Assembly (NCBI GenBank): GCA_025463765.1
Contig: JAODBC010000004.1
Location: forward strand, 1 to 64,000
Reading direction: 5' to 3'
Length of the DNA stretch: 64,000 nucleotides
From: Subtercola sp.
Lineage (GTDB): Bacteria; Actinomycetota; Actinomycetes; Actinomycetales; Microbacteriaceae
The notes below the pieces were generated by a model that worked only from the letters and a program-made list of their open reading frames with translations, did no database searches and was not told the origin of the DNA. This document shows, piece by piece, positions 43,870 through 51,961 of this stretch (position 1 is the first letter of the stretch; every line of letters begins with the position of its first letter). A program made the position numbers and the translations under genes.

Positions 43870-44868
43870 TCAGCTGAGAATTCGGGTCACCGCTTCGAGC
43901 AGATCCTCGGATGTTCGAGAGAAGGCCGGATTGGGTCGAACCGATCCGGCAGGCGCTGAGGCCGAATCTGCCGCCGAGGTGGCTGCGACGACGTCGCAAC
44001 CGCAAGAACCGCCGGGCGAAGGTAGAAGCGCGATCGTCGGCACTCGCAGAGGCTGTTGGCCGGTTGAGACGAGGCGACGGTTGCGCCGAATGGATGCAGA
44101 AAGCTCCGAAGGGGTAAAGGTTCGTGCGGGCTGAGCCGTCGAGCAAGACGCGCTTGCTTCGGATTCGTCGCTGGGCGACTTCAAGTACGACACCAGCTCC
44201 TGCGGCCAGAAGGCCACAAACTCGGCACCCGCCGCAGTCAGTTGAGCAGCCGAGTGCATGCCCCAGCTGACACCAACCGCTCGGACACCTGCCGCTGTGG
44301 CGGCTTCCACGTCTCCGGCAGTGTCGGTGACCAGAACCGTCTGGCCACCGGCCAGAGACCGCGGTGCGCTGGCTTCGTCGTAGAACGGTGAGCACCGACG
44401 ACCAGCCCCTTGCGCGGCGTCGGCGACGAACCGCCGAATACCGTCTGCCTTGTCAGGTTCCACATCTCCACCGAAGACGTGGGCGAAGCAAAACTCGATC
44501 CCGTTTTCGACTAAGACACGCCTGATCACAGAGGTGAGGTTCGACGACAGGACGGCGAGGGTCGACACCGGGGCCAGCGCATGAACAACATCGACCATCC
44601 CTGGAATCATGGTCGGAAAGTAGTCGTTGCCCAGCTTGCCCATGAAAGATTCGATGACCGCGTCGGCTTGCGCCTTGCTGCGACACAACTGTCGAATCCG
44701 TTCGAAGAGATTGCCGTTCAGTAGCGCGAAATACTTCGTCTCGTCATCGATCCCGAGATCGAACTCGGCGTTGACCTCCTGAAAGACAGCCCACGAAGCG
44801 ACCCTCGTCTGCACGAGAGTCCCATCGAGATCGAAAATGATCTGGCGTGCCGGCTTCGACGTCGTCAT
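43870..44868 (-). CDS. HAD-family phosphatase with long C-terminal tail
   Basis: Residues 1-230 form a HAD phosphatase of the phosphoglycolate-phosphatase type. Motif I is IIFDLDGTL (nucleophile Asp at about 13), motif II VLSSN, a Lys follows in VEPDK, and motif IV is LVTDTAGDVEAA. Residues 231-332 are an extra Ser/Ala/Pro-rich linker ending in an amphipathic helix, TSEDLLEAVTRILS. That linker-plus-helix layout is how cargo enzymes are addressed to microcompartments, and shell genes start 1.2 kb away. The start overlaps the lipocalin-like gene (TGATG). It may dephosphorylate an intermediate within the compartment; the substrate is unknown. Confidence 0.85.
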   Translation of the reverse strand: MTTSKPARQIIFDLDGTLVQTRVASWAVFQEVNAEFDLGIDDETKYFALLNGNLFERIRQLCRSKAQADAVIESFMGKLGNDYFPTMIPGMVDVVHALAPVSTLAVLSSNLTSVIRRVLVENGIEFCFAHVFGGDVEPDKADGIRRFVADAAQGAGRRCSPFYDEASAPRSLAGGQTVLVTDTAGDVEAATAAGVRAVGVSWGMHSAAQLTAAGAEFVAFWPQELVSYLKSPSDESEASASCSTAQPARTFTPSELSASIRRNRRLVSTGQQPLRVPTIALLPSPGGSCGCDVVAATSAADSASAPAGSVRPNPAFSRTSEDLLEAVTRILS

Positions 44869-45848
44869 CAGAGCCGGGTGTAGATCGCGGCAAGGTTCTG
44901 AGGCCCGACGAAGTCTTGTATTTCGCCCCAGCCCGTGAGGTCACCGCATTGCCATTCGGCGAGAACGTTGAAACCGACGGTTCCTGGTCCGGCCTGCCAG
45001 GGAAAGCTCGTGCGCCCAGAACCGCGAAGAGTCCACTCTCGGCCTGCGCTATCGACCACGTCGATCTCGACCGATTTCGCGTAATACCCCTCCCGAATCG
45101 TGCGGCTGGTGCCGGAAGCCAGCCCGAACACCTCGCCATGATCGAGTACATACCCGTGCAACACTGGCGCAACGGTCACCGCATCTGGGCCCCCCGTGTG
45201 ATCGAAGTCGAAGATCGCGTGGATAGCGAAGTCCTGAGAGAAGTGGGCGTGCAGCCAGCTCATATTGTGATCCTGATGTTCGGCCCGCAGCCCCCAGCTG
45301 TGATCCATCGTCGATACACAGTCGATCGGGTAGGTGGTGCCGTTGAACGTCAGTTCGCCTTCATAGTGCCCGGTCTGGTCGAAGTGCCCCTTGTATGCCT
45401 CTCCCCAGGCAAAGGTCTCTGACCCCTGTTGGGCTTTGACGATCGGATCCTGATCAGGATCGGAGATATCGAAGGCCTCACCCAATGCGGTGTATCGGAA
45501 GTGCATCGATACGTTCTTGCCGTTGTCGAACTCGACCTGCCACACGCGGTTGGGTTCGACCGAGACAACCTTCAGGCCGTTTCGCAATTCGTAATTGCGG
45601 AGGTCAGCCGGCTGCGGGATGGGCAGGTGATGCTGAGGGTCCCAGTAATCCGCCTCCCACGGCTTGTCGACGAAGCGGGAATTGATGGCGATGGTGGAGA
45701 TGACAACCCCGACATTCTGGCGAAAGAGGGCGTAGACGCCGACGTTGAGCGGAACCTCGGGAATATAGAAGCCGAAGAAGTTCGTCTCCGCCCAGGTGGG
45801 GTCGTCGCTCGTCGGCGTATGGAAGTCGGCGTCTTCAGGCTTGATCAC
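44868..45848 (-). CDS. Lipocalin-like DUF7064/DUF7065-type protein
   Basis: A 326-aa soluble protein starts at a GTG (45848) with GAGGAG 8 nt upstream; the frame continues 59 codons further but without support. The sequence (FGFYIPEVPLNVGVYALFRQ, STMDHSWGLRAEHQDHNMSW) resembles DUF7064/7065 and AttH-like double-lipocalin proteins found near terpenoid and alicyclic degradation genes. I am moderately sure of this family. It is divergent from the BMC operon, with a perfect 19-bp palindrome midway, and coupled to the HAD gene. It may bind or hydrate the hydrophobic substrate. Confidence 0.65.
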   Translation of the reverse strand: MIKPEDADFHTPTSDDPTWAETNFFGFYIPEVPLNVGVYALFRQNVGVVISTIAINSRFVDKPWEADYWDPQHHLPIPQPADLRNYELRNGLKVVSVEPNRVWQVEFDNGKNVSMHFRYTALGEAFDISDPDQDPIVKAQQGSETFAWGEAYKGHFDQTGHYEGELTFNGTTYPIDCVSTMDHSWGLRAEHQDHNMSWLHAHFSQDFAIHAIFDFDHTGGPDAVTVAPVLHGYVLDHGEVFGLASGTSRTIREGYYAKSVEIDVVDSAGREWTLRGSGRTSFPWQAGPGTVGFNVLAEWQCGDLTGWGEIQDFVGPQNLAAIYTRL

Positions 45849-45938
45849 GGCAGATTCTCCTCGTTGAGTGTCATCACCCACTGTCCCGCCCGGCGCCCCG
45901 GCTAGGTACGACATTCGCAGACAGCCGAACGGCACCAT

Positions 45939-45957
45939 GTTATCCCGCAGAGATAAC
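45939..45957. promoter_or_regulatory. Perfect palindrome GTTATC-N7-GATAAC before the BMC operon
   Basis: The 19-bp inverted repeat lies almost equally far from the divergent starts at 45848 and 46055. A sister site, ACTATC-N7-GATAGT, is found at 59562-59580 in the control region of the dikinase-like operon. A TTGACA hexamer at 45984-45989 may be the -35 box of the BMC promoter, though no good -10 is visible, as often in activator-dependent promoters. Confidence 0.6.
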
Positions 45958-46054
45958 GCGGCTTCGTGGCGTGTGCGCCTTACTTGACAGTGGCAACGCA
46001 ACACGATGGGGTGCCGAGTTGGCACTCCGTTCTATCACGAAAGGAGTGATCCAC

Positions 46055-46342
46055 ATGCGACTTGGAACAGTCGTCGGACAGGTTGTTTCGACAGCCAAAG
46101 ACCCGGCGTTAGCCGGCTTCACGCTCCTTCTCATCGAAGATGTGGACGGTCCTGCAGCACATGCAGGTTCGGTTTACGTCGCGATAGACCTTGTTGGCGC
46201 GGGCGACGGAGAAGTCGTCCTCGTGGCAACGGGGAGCGCAGCGCGTATCAGCCAGGCCGCCGGCCAGGCGCCCGTCGATTGTGCGGTGGTGGCTATTGCC
46301 GACACTGTCATTCGGCGCGGCGACATCACGTATAGCAAGTAA
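46055..46342 (+). CDS. BMC vertex shell protein (EutN/CcmL family, BMC-P)
   Basis: The 95-aa pentamer-forming shell protein caps the vertices of a bacterial microcompartment. [30 protein letters not shown] and [24 protein letters not shown] match the family closely, including the GAGxGExVLV loop, and it ends [13 protein letters not shown]. The ATG at 46055 follows AAGGAG with an 8-nt spacer. It is the first gene of the BMC operon, 19 bp before the hexameric shell gene. Most metabolosome loci put this gene late, so the order here is slightly unusual. Confidence 0.95.
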   Translation: MRLGTVVGQVVSTAKDPALAGFTLLLIEDVDGPAAHAGSVYVAIDLVGAGDGEVVLVATGSAARISQAAGQAPVDCAVVAIADTVIRRGDITYSK

Positions 46343-46361
46343 CGATTCTCGGAGGAATGAC

Positions 46362-46679
46362 ATGGCTGAAACACAGCCCGGTGGAACGCGCAGTGCTGGC
46401 GCTCTCGGCTTGATCGAAACGAAAGGTCTGGTCGGAGCGATCGAGGCCGCAGATGCGATGGTAAAGGCAGCCAACGTGCGCGTTGTCGGCTCAAAAGAGA
46501 TCGGCGGCGGTCTGGTGACCATCCTGATCCGCGGCGACGTCGGTGCCGTCAAAGCGGCCACCGATGCGGGAGCGGTTGCAGCTGCCAAGGCCGGCGAGGT
46601 CATCTCGGTGCACGTCATCCCTCGCCCGCACGAAGAGACAGAAGAGATGCTCACCAATCTCGTGCGCCCCAAGGCGTGA
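46362..46679 (+). CDS. BMC hexameric shell protein (BMC-H, PduA/EutM-like)
   Basis: The 105-aa single-BMC-domain protein forms hexamers that tile the facets. [20 protein letters not shown] and [17 protein letters not shown] are near-consensus. The pore-facing loop reads KEIGGGLVT where PduA-type proteins have a KIGSGLV-like loop, so the pore lacks the usual Ser hydroxyl and should be slightly wider and less polar. GGAGGA precedes the ATG at 46362. It is the only BMC-H gene in the window, so this one protein would have to form most of the shell. A 70-90-bp gap with a weak hairpin (46712-46717 with 46741-46746) follows. Confidence 0.96.
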   Translation: MAETQPGGTRSAGALGLIETKGLVGAIEAADAMVKAANVRVVGSKEIGGGLVTILIRGDVGAVKAATDAGAVAAAKAGEVISVHVIPRPHEETEEMLTNLVRPKA

Positions 46680-46769
46680 GTGCGACCTTTCTCACATGAC
46701 GATGCTTCCAGCGGTCTGCCGGACGCACCTGTGAACCGTTAGACCGAAGTGAATAGAGAGGTAAAAACG

Positions 46770-48146
46770 GTGACACTCACACTTGATGCAGACCTCGCCG
46801 CGCTTGCAGATGTGCGAGCAAAGGCAGACGCGGGCAGCCGTGCTGCGCGAGAGATCGAGAACGCCGATCAGGCGTGGCTCGACGAGATCATCCGGGCGAT
46901 GTCGAAGGCGGGGTACGCGGCGTCAGAAGAACTCGCACGCCTCGCCGTCGACGAAACCGGCTACGGCGTTTATGAAGACAAGATCGTCAAGAACCGCTTC
47001 AACACAGGATTCGTCGCCGACTGGATGCTCGAACGGCGCGCTGTCGGCGTGCTCTGGGTCGACGAAGAACACAAAGTGACGGCAATCGGCTCGCCGATGG
47101 GGCTGATCGCCGCGATCATCCCCGTGACCAATCCGACTGCGACGATCTTGTTCAAGTCGTTGGCCGCAGTCAAAGCGGGCAACGCGATAGTGCATGCACC
47201 GCACCCGCGAGCGGCACGATGCTCCAACCTCGCTGCCGAGATCATGGCTGAGGCGGCGGTGAAAGCCGGCGCGCCGGAGGGCCTCATCGCTTGCCTATCC
47301 AATCCGACGCTGGAAGCAACGCAAGCGCTGATGAAGCACCGCGCGGTCAGATTGGTGATGGCCACAGGTGGACCAGCGATGGTAGCGGCCGCTTACTCCA
47401 GCGGCAAGCCGACCATCGCGGTCGGAGCAGGAAACGTGCCCGCGTACGTCGACTCGAGCGTCGAGGATGTGCACGAGGCAGCGACGATGATCATCGCCTC
47501 GAAGTCGTTCGACAATGGCACTGCTTGTGTCGCTGAGCAGTCCGTTGTCGTCGCGGAGTCGGTAGCTGAGAAGTTCTTCCAGCACTTCGAGGCAGAAGGT
47601 GCGGCCTGGCTCAACGCTGAGCAGCAAAAGGCGCTGACCAACACGCTGTTCGACGAACGAGGCGCGTTGCGCCCCGATTCCGTCGGACAATCCCCCGCAC
47701 GATTGGCTGAATTGTCGGGATTCTCCGTGCCTACCGGAACGAAGGTTCTCGCAGTTCAGCTTTCTCGCGTCGGACGCGAAGAGCCTCTGTCGAGGGAGAT
47801 TCTCGGACCGGTGCTCTCTGTTTATCGAGTCGCCGACAGCGATGCCGGCTGGAGCAGATGCCGCGAAGTTCTCGCCTTTGGAGGCGAGGGCCACACGGTA
47901 GCCGTGCATGCCTCGGATGCGGCCGTCATCGCGAAGTTCAGCAGCCTGCCCGCCGGCCGTATCGTGATCAACACGCCTGCGCTATTCGGCGGGATGGGCT
48001 ACTCGGCGGAGGTGGACCCCTCATTCCAGCTCGGCACAGGAACCTGGAGCGGATCCATCTGCTCCGACAACGTCACTCCCCTGCACCTCGTGAACATCAA
48101 AAGAGTCGCTCACGAGGTTCGCCCGTGGCGCGGGGTCTACGCGTGA
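46770..48146 (+). CDS. CoA-acylating aldehyde dehydrogenase (PduP/EutE-like)
   Basis: The 458-aa metabolosome aldehyde dehydrogenase oxidises an aldehyde with NAD+ and CoA to acyl-CoA. The catalytic Cys is residue 253 in SFDNGTACVAEQSV. The NAD/CoA segments GSPMGLIAAIIPVTNPTATILFKSL and AVGAGNVPAYVD are typical, as is the C-terminal TPLHLVNIKRVAHEVRPW. The GTG at 46770 is chosen for GAGAGG at 46756-46761. No clear N-terminal encapsulation helix precedes the core, unlike PduP. It sits between shell genes, so it is the core enzyme of this compartment. The next gene overlaps as GTGA. Confidence 0.94.
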   Translation: MTLTLDADLAALADVRAKADAGSRAAREIENADQAWLDEIIRAMSKAGYAASEELARLAVDETGYGVYEDKIVKNRFNTGFVADWMLERRAVGVLWVDEEHKVTAIGSPMGLIAAIIPVTNPTATILFKSLAAVKAGNAIVHAPHPRAARCSNLAAEIMAEAAVKAGAPEGLIACLSNPTLEATQALMKHRAVRLVMATGGPAMVAAAYSSGKPTIAVGAGNVPAYVDSSVEDVHEAATMIIASKSFDNGTACVAEQSVVVAESVAEKFFQHFEAEGAAWLNAEQQKALTNTLFDERGALRPDSVGQSPARLAELSGFSVPTGTKVLAVQLSRVGREEPLSREILGPVLSVYRVADSDAGWSRCREVLAFGGEGHTVAVHASDAAVIAKFSSLPAGRIVINTPALFGGMGYSAEVDPSFQLGTGTWSGSICSDNVTPLHLVNIKRVAHEVRPWRGVYA

Positions 48147-48976
48147 CCACGACGATGACACTTTCAGAACCAACCCTCTCTGTAGACAAGCGACTCAGAC
48201 GAGCCGCGCAGGTCTACCGAAAAGTGGGCAAAGACTACGCCGGCTCCCTGAGCGTCGGAATCGACCTCGGAACCGCGACCTGTGTGATCGTCGTCGTCGA
48301 CGAACAGGGAACACCCGTCTGGGTCGACTCCCGCGCCACCGCAGCTATTCGAGACGGTGTCGTCGTCGACTACTGGGGCGCGAGAGATGCCACAGCTTCC
48401 CTCAAAGCCGATGCTGAATCGGCACTGGGGGTCGAGCTCCCCCGGGCGGCAACCGCGTTCCCGCCCGGGGTCGACAGCTCCGACAGCCGCGCCTGTCAAT
48501 ACGTACTCGAGGCCGCAGGATTCGAAGATGTTCGCCTGCTCGACGAAGTCACCGCCGCGAACCTCACGCTCGGCATCGTCGACGGCGTCGTAGTCGACGT
48601 CGGCGGCGGCTCGACGGGAGTCGGCGTCTTTCGAGACGGTACGCTCGTGGCCCTCGACGACAAACCCGGTGGCGGTCATCACCTCGACCTCATCCTCGCC
48701 GGCTCTCTGGGCATTCCGATCGAAGAGGCAGAGAAGCTGAAGCGCACTCACGCGGAGGACTACCTGGGCATCCTCAGGCCCGGACTCGAGCGAGTAGCGG
48801 AATCGATCCGGTCGCTGACCCGGGGGGCCGAAGAACTCGATGTACATCTCGCAGGTGGCGCCTTGATGATCAAGGGCGCCGACCAGGTGATCGGTGCCTA
48901 TCTCAAACGATCCGTGCGCTCCTACCCCAACGCTCTATACATCACTCCATTAGGAATCGCGAGGCACTCTTCATGA
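48143..48976 (+). CDS. eutJ: EutJ-like actin-fold ATPase
   Basis: The 277-aa protein has the actin/Hsp70 ATPase fold: phosphate-1 GIDLGTATCVIVVVD, phosphate-2 VVDVGGGSTGVGVF, and adenosine motif VHLAGGALMIKGADQV. EutJ proteins are encoded in many metabolosome loci and are thought to help cofactor reactivation or enzyme folding, though their function is not settled. The GTG at 48143 overlaps the aldehyde-dehydrogenase stop (GTGA), and the end overlaps the BMC-T start (ATGA). No B12-dependent or glycyl-radical enzyme is in the window, so its client here is unclear. Confidence 0.9.
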   Translation: MTTTMTLSEPTLSVDKRLRRAAQVYRKVGKDYAGSLSVGIDLGTATCVIVVVDEQGTPVWVDSRATAAIRDGVVVDYWGARDATASLKADAESALGVELPRAATAFPPGVDSSDSRACQYVLEAAGFEDVRLLDEVTAANLTLGIVDGVVVDVGGGSTGVGVFRDGTLVALDDKPGGGHHLDLILAGSLGIPIEEAEKLKRTHAEDYLGILRPGLERVAESIRSLTRGAEELDVHLAGGALMIKGADQVIGAYLKRSVRSYPNALYITPLGIARHSS

Positions 48977-49605
48977 GTTCACCGTCACTACGAACATATG
49001 CCTTTCTCGACCGGATGCAGCCGCAATGCGCGGCCCACGTTGCAGCGACGAGCCCGGGCGATGTGCCCCTCGCGGGCATGGCCGAGCTCTTCATCGAATT
49101 GGCTCCCGGGAACGAGGTGTTTCGAGCGGCCGACATCGCTCTCAAGGCCGCCGGCGTACGCCCCGCGCTTCAGATCATCGAACGCGAGTTCGGTCTTCTC
49201 GAGATTCATTCCGAGCAACAAGCCGAAGTGCTCGCCGCTGGGCAAGCCGTGCTCGACGCCCTCGGTCTCAAAGAAGAAGATCGAATCAAGCCGCGCATCG
49301 AGTCGACGCAGTTCATCACCAACGTGCATCCGTACCAGGCGCAGCTGCTGAACAAGTGGCGAAAAGGGTCGTTGCTCATGCCGGGATCCAGTCTCTTCGT
49401 CATGGAGGTGGCGCCAGCCGCCTACGTCACCCTCGCGGCCAACGAAGCCGAGAAGGCTGCCGACATCAGCGTCATCGAGATCAGGGCAGTCGGCAGATTT
49501 GGCAGGATGTTTCTTTCCGGCTCCGAATCCGACGTGCAGACTGCGCGAGAAGCAGCCGTCGCGGCCCTCGAAGACCTTACTGGAGTCGATGAGGCCCGGA
49601 AATGA
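48973..49605 (+). CDS. BMC tandem-domain shell protein (BMC-T)
   Basis: The 210-aa protein has two BMC domains forming trimeric pseudohexamers. Domain one spans about residues 30-100 (LAGMAELFIELAPGNEVFRAADIALKAAGVRPALQIIEREFG) and domain two about 125-205 (SLLMPGSSLFVMEVAPAAYVTLAANEAEKAADISVIEIRAVG). Both are divergent from the canonical ETKG form. BMC-T proteins usually provide larger or gated pores for cofactors. The start overlaps eutJ by ATGA and the end overlaps the MDH-fusion gene by ATGA, so the operon is fully coupled. It is the third shell type, completing a minimal P/H/T set. Confidence 0.88.
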   Translation: MSSPSLRTYAFLDRMQPQCAAHVAATSPGDVPLAGMAELFIELAPGNEVFRAADIALKAAGVRPALQIIEREFGLLEIHSEQQAEVLAAGQAVLDALGLKEEDRIKPRIESTQFITNVHPYQAQLLNKWRKGSLLMPGSSLFVMEVAPAAYVTLAANEAEKAADISVIEIRAVGRFGRMFLSGSESDVQTAREAAVAALEDLTGVDEARK

Positions 49606-50894
49606 CCGTCTACGGGGTCGATTCGATTGACGCTGCCATCGCTGCTGCGGCGGGCGGATCAGCGGTTCTGAACGTTGGTCGCCGTGACGTCGTGACGCCG
49701 CTGGCTCGAGACCATGCGCTGGAGAACAATGTCGAGATCGTGGTCAGCGAGTCGGCTCGCTCTGTCACAGGTTCAGAGCCAAGACCAGCTGCGCTCTCGC
49801 TGACTGCATCTCCACCGCCCGCACAGATCTCCCCCTCGCCGGCCCTGTACCGGCGAGGGGCGCCGCTCGCGGCCCGTTTTCTGCCGCGCTCCCGTCAGAA
49901 AGTCGCGTCGTCCCCCGCAGGGCGCTTCGATTCTCCGTCTCGATCGCGGCGGGTCCCCCGCGTCGTCGTTGTGGGCTCAGGTCGGGTCGGGATGATCGCC
50001 GCCATGCGCCTGGCCGAATCAGACCTCATCGATGAAGTCGTGCTCGTCGACGTTGCGGATGGTTTGGCAGCGGGCACCGCGCTCGACATCAGCCACTCGG
50101 CCGGCCTTCTCGGGTTCAGTACGGCTCTTCGAGGAGAGGTCACGGTCGAAGCAGCCGGCCCCGCCGACTTCACGGTGATCACTGCGGGGCGGGCTCGCCA
50201 GCCCGGAATGAGCCGCAGCGATCTCACCGAGGTCAACGCCGCCATCGTCGGCGGTCTGGCCCGATCGGTCGCTAGGGTATCCCCGGCGGGAGTGATCGTG
50301 GTGGTGACGAACCCGCTCGACGAGATGACCGCTCACGTATGGAAGATGTCAGAACTGCCTTCCAGCCGAGTCATCGGCATGGCCGGAGTGCTCGACACCG
50401 CCCGATTCACCAGTCTGCTCGGCGGCACGGGCCTCGCCAAGCCATCGCAGATCGAAGGGATGGCTCTGGGCAGCCACGGCGAGGAGATGTTCATCCCGCG
50501 GTCACTGATGAGTGCAAACGGTAAGCCTGTCACGGGCCAGATCGATAATGAGGCGCTGGAAGCGGTCGTCGCTCGCACTCGTGATTCTGGAGCTGAGGTC
50601 GTTGCCCTTCTCAAAACGGGAAGCGCATTCATCACACCAGGGCTGGCGGCCGCCCGAATGGTCATCACGATGATTCTCGACGACGACCGCGTCATCGCGG
50701 CCACCGTGCGACCATCTGGTGAATACGGAATCGATGGCACCTATGTCGGCCTTCCTGTACGTCTCGGCCGGAACGGTCTCAAATCGATCGCAATGCTCGA
50801 CCTCGACCCAACCGAGCAGCGTGCACTCACCCAGGCCGCGGCCCGGATCGCCGAACGCGTCGCATCCGCACCCAAGATCGTCGTGCACGCATGA
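49602..50894 (+). CDS. Malate/lactate-dehydrogenase-type enzyme fused to a BMC-associated N-terminal segment
   Basis: The 430-aa protein has three parts. Residues 1-50 (DVVTPLARDHALENNVEIVV) match the short TPLARDxA segment found at the N-terminus of EutQ and other BMC-associated proteins. Residues 51-118 are a Pro/Ser/Arg-rich linker. Residues 119-430 are a complete MDH: NAD motif VVVVGSGRVG, active-site loop TAGRARQPGMSRSDL with the malate-specific Arg, VVTNPLDEMTAHVWKMS, Asp/Arg in GVLDTARF, and catalytic His in GSHGEEM. It probably recycles the NADH made by the aldehyde dehydrogenase, or oxidises a 2-hydroxy acid. I know of no usual metabolosome with this fusion. It is ATGA-coupled on both sides. 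Confidence 0.87.
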   Translation: MTVYGVDSIDAAIAAAAGGSAVLNVGRRDVVTPLARDHALENNVEIVVSESARSVTGSEPRPAALSLTASPPPAQISPSPALYRRGAPLAARFLPRSRQKVASSPAGRFDSPSRSRRVPRVVVVGSGRVGMIAAMRLAESDLIDEVVLVDVADGLAAGTALDISHSAGLLGFSTALRGEVTVEAAGPADFTVITAGRARQPGMSRSDLTEVNAAIVGGLARSVARVSPAGVIVVVTNPLDEMTAHVWKMSELPSSRVIGMAGVLDTARFTSLLGGTGLAKPSQIEGMALGSHGEEMFIPRSLMSANGKPVTGQIDNEALEAVVARTRDSGAEVVALLKTGSAFITPGLAAARMVITMILDDDRVIAATVRPSGEYGIDGTYVGLPVRLGRNGLKSIAMLDLDPTEQRALTQAAARIAERVASAPKIVVHA

Positions 50895-51940
50895 CACGCG
50901 CAACGATGAAAGCCGTTGTGTACGACGGGCCCGAGCGAGTGAAAATCGCGACCGTCCCGGCCGCCGAAATCACCGGTCCCGACGACGTTCTCGTCAGAAT
51001 CACTCGAACAGCGATCTGCGGCACCGACCTGGGTCTACTCCGACACCCCGGCGATCTGCCGACAGGCACAATCCTCGGTCACGAATATGTCGGTGTGGTC
51101 GAGGCCATCGGTTCGAGCGTGCGCGGCTTTCGGCCCGGAGATCGCGTTTCAGGCTCGGACTTCACGGCCTGCGGTCGATGCTGGTGGTGCCGACGCGGCG
51201 ACCACTGGGAATGCAAGAGCCGAGCATTCTTTGGAACGGGTACTTCCTTCGGGCGAGCCCTCGATGGCGCTCAAGCCGAGTTGCTTCGCGTGCCGTTCGC
51301 CGACGTCGTTTTGCAGCACCTACCCGACGCCGTCTCTGACGACGCCGGCATCTTCTTCGGCGATGTCTTGGCGACCGCGTACGCCGCCATCAGCCGAGCC
51401 GACATTCTGCCCGGAGATACCGTGGCGATCGTGGGTGGCGGCCCCGTCGGCCTCGTAACGAGCATGGTCGCGGGGGCGCGAAGTGCCGGCCCTGTCGTAC
51501 TCGTAGAGCCTCTCGAGGCGAGAAGAGCACGTGCGACGAGCCTCGGAGCCCTCGCGGTCGACCCCGTCGGCGCCAGCTCCCTCGTACGGTCACTCACCGA
51601 CGGCCGCGGGGCGGACGCGGTGATCGATGCCATCGGCGGGGGCCTTGGCCTCAGCGCGTCGTTCGGTCTGATCCGCAAACGCGGCACCATTGTCTCCGTC
51701 GGGGTGCACCATGACGACAGTTCAGCCTTTCCCACTCGCCGCGCATTCGCCGAGGAGCTCACACTTCGGTTCGTCATCGGAGACTCCATGCGCGACCGCG
51801 ATCAGTTCACGGCTCTGGTGAGCACAGGACTTCTCGATCTCGACGCCGTCATCACTCGTGTCGTTCCGTTCGATGACGCAGTCGGCGCGTACGCCGACCT
51901 CCTTGCACAGCGAGCGATGAAAATCGTGCTCGCGTTGTAA
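50891..51940 (+). CDS. Zinc-dependent alcohol dehydrogenase (MDR family)
   Basis: The 349-aa enzyme has a catalytic zinc site in ICGTDLGLLRH and GHEYVGVVE, and a structural zinc lobe with four cysteines in CGRCWWCRRGDHWEC. The NAD motif is VAIVGGGPVGLV. The pattern is near threonine/sorbitol and secondary-alcohol dehydrogenases. It would oxidise the alcohol substrate or reduce the aldehyde to regenerate NAD+. The start overlaps the MDH-fusion stop (ATGA); ATG at 50906 is an alternative. It is the last enzyme gene before the regulator, 21 bp further on. Confidence 0.9.
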   Translation: MTRATMKAVVYDGPERVKIATVPAAEITGPDDVLVRITRTAICGTDLGLLRHPGDLPTGTILGHEYVGVVEAIGSSVRGFRPGDRVSGSDFTACGRCWWCRRGDHWECKSRAFFGTGTSFGRALDGAQAELLRVPFADVVLQHLPDAVSDDAGIFFGDVLATAYAAISRADILPGDTVAIVGGGPVGLVTSMVAGARSAGPVVLVEPLEARRARATSLGALAVDPVGASSLVRSLTDGRGADAVIDAIGGGLGLSASFGLIRKRGTIVSVGVHHDDSSAFPTRRAFAEELTLRFVIGDSMRDRDQFTALVSTGLLDLDAVITRVVPFDDAVGAYADLLAQRAMKIVLAL

Positions 51941-51961
51941 CCTAGAGATAGTAGGAGGTCA

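Noticed and set aside
46055-51940. Assignment of the BMC locus to the known RMM (aminopropanol) type
   Set aside because: The kinase, phospho-lyase and permease that define RMM are not in the shell operon but about 11 kb away under a different regulator, and an MDH fusion and dikinase partners are present instead. A metabolic link is possible but the locus type differs.
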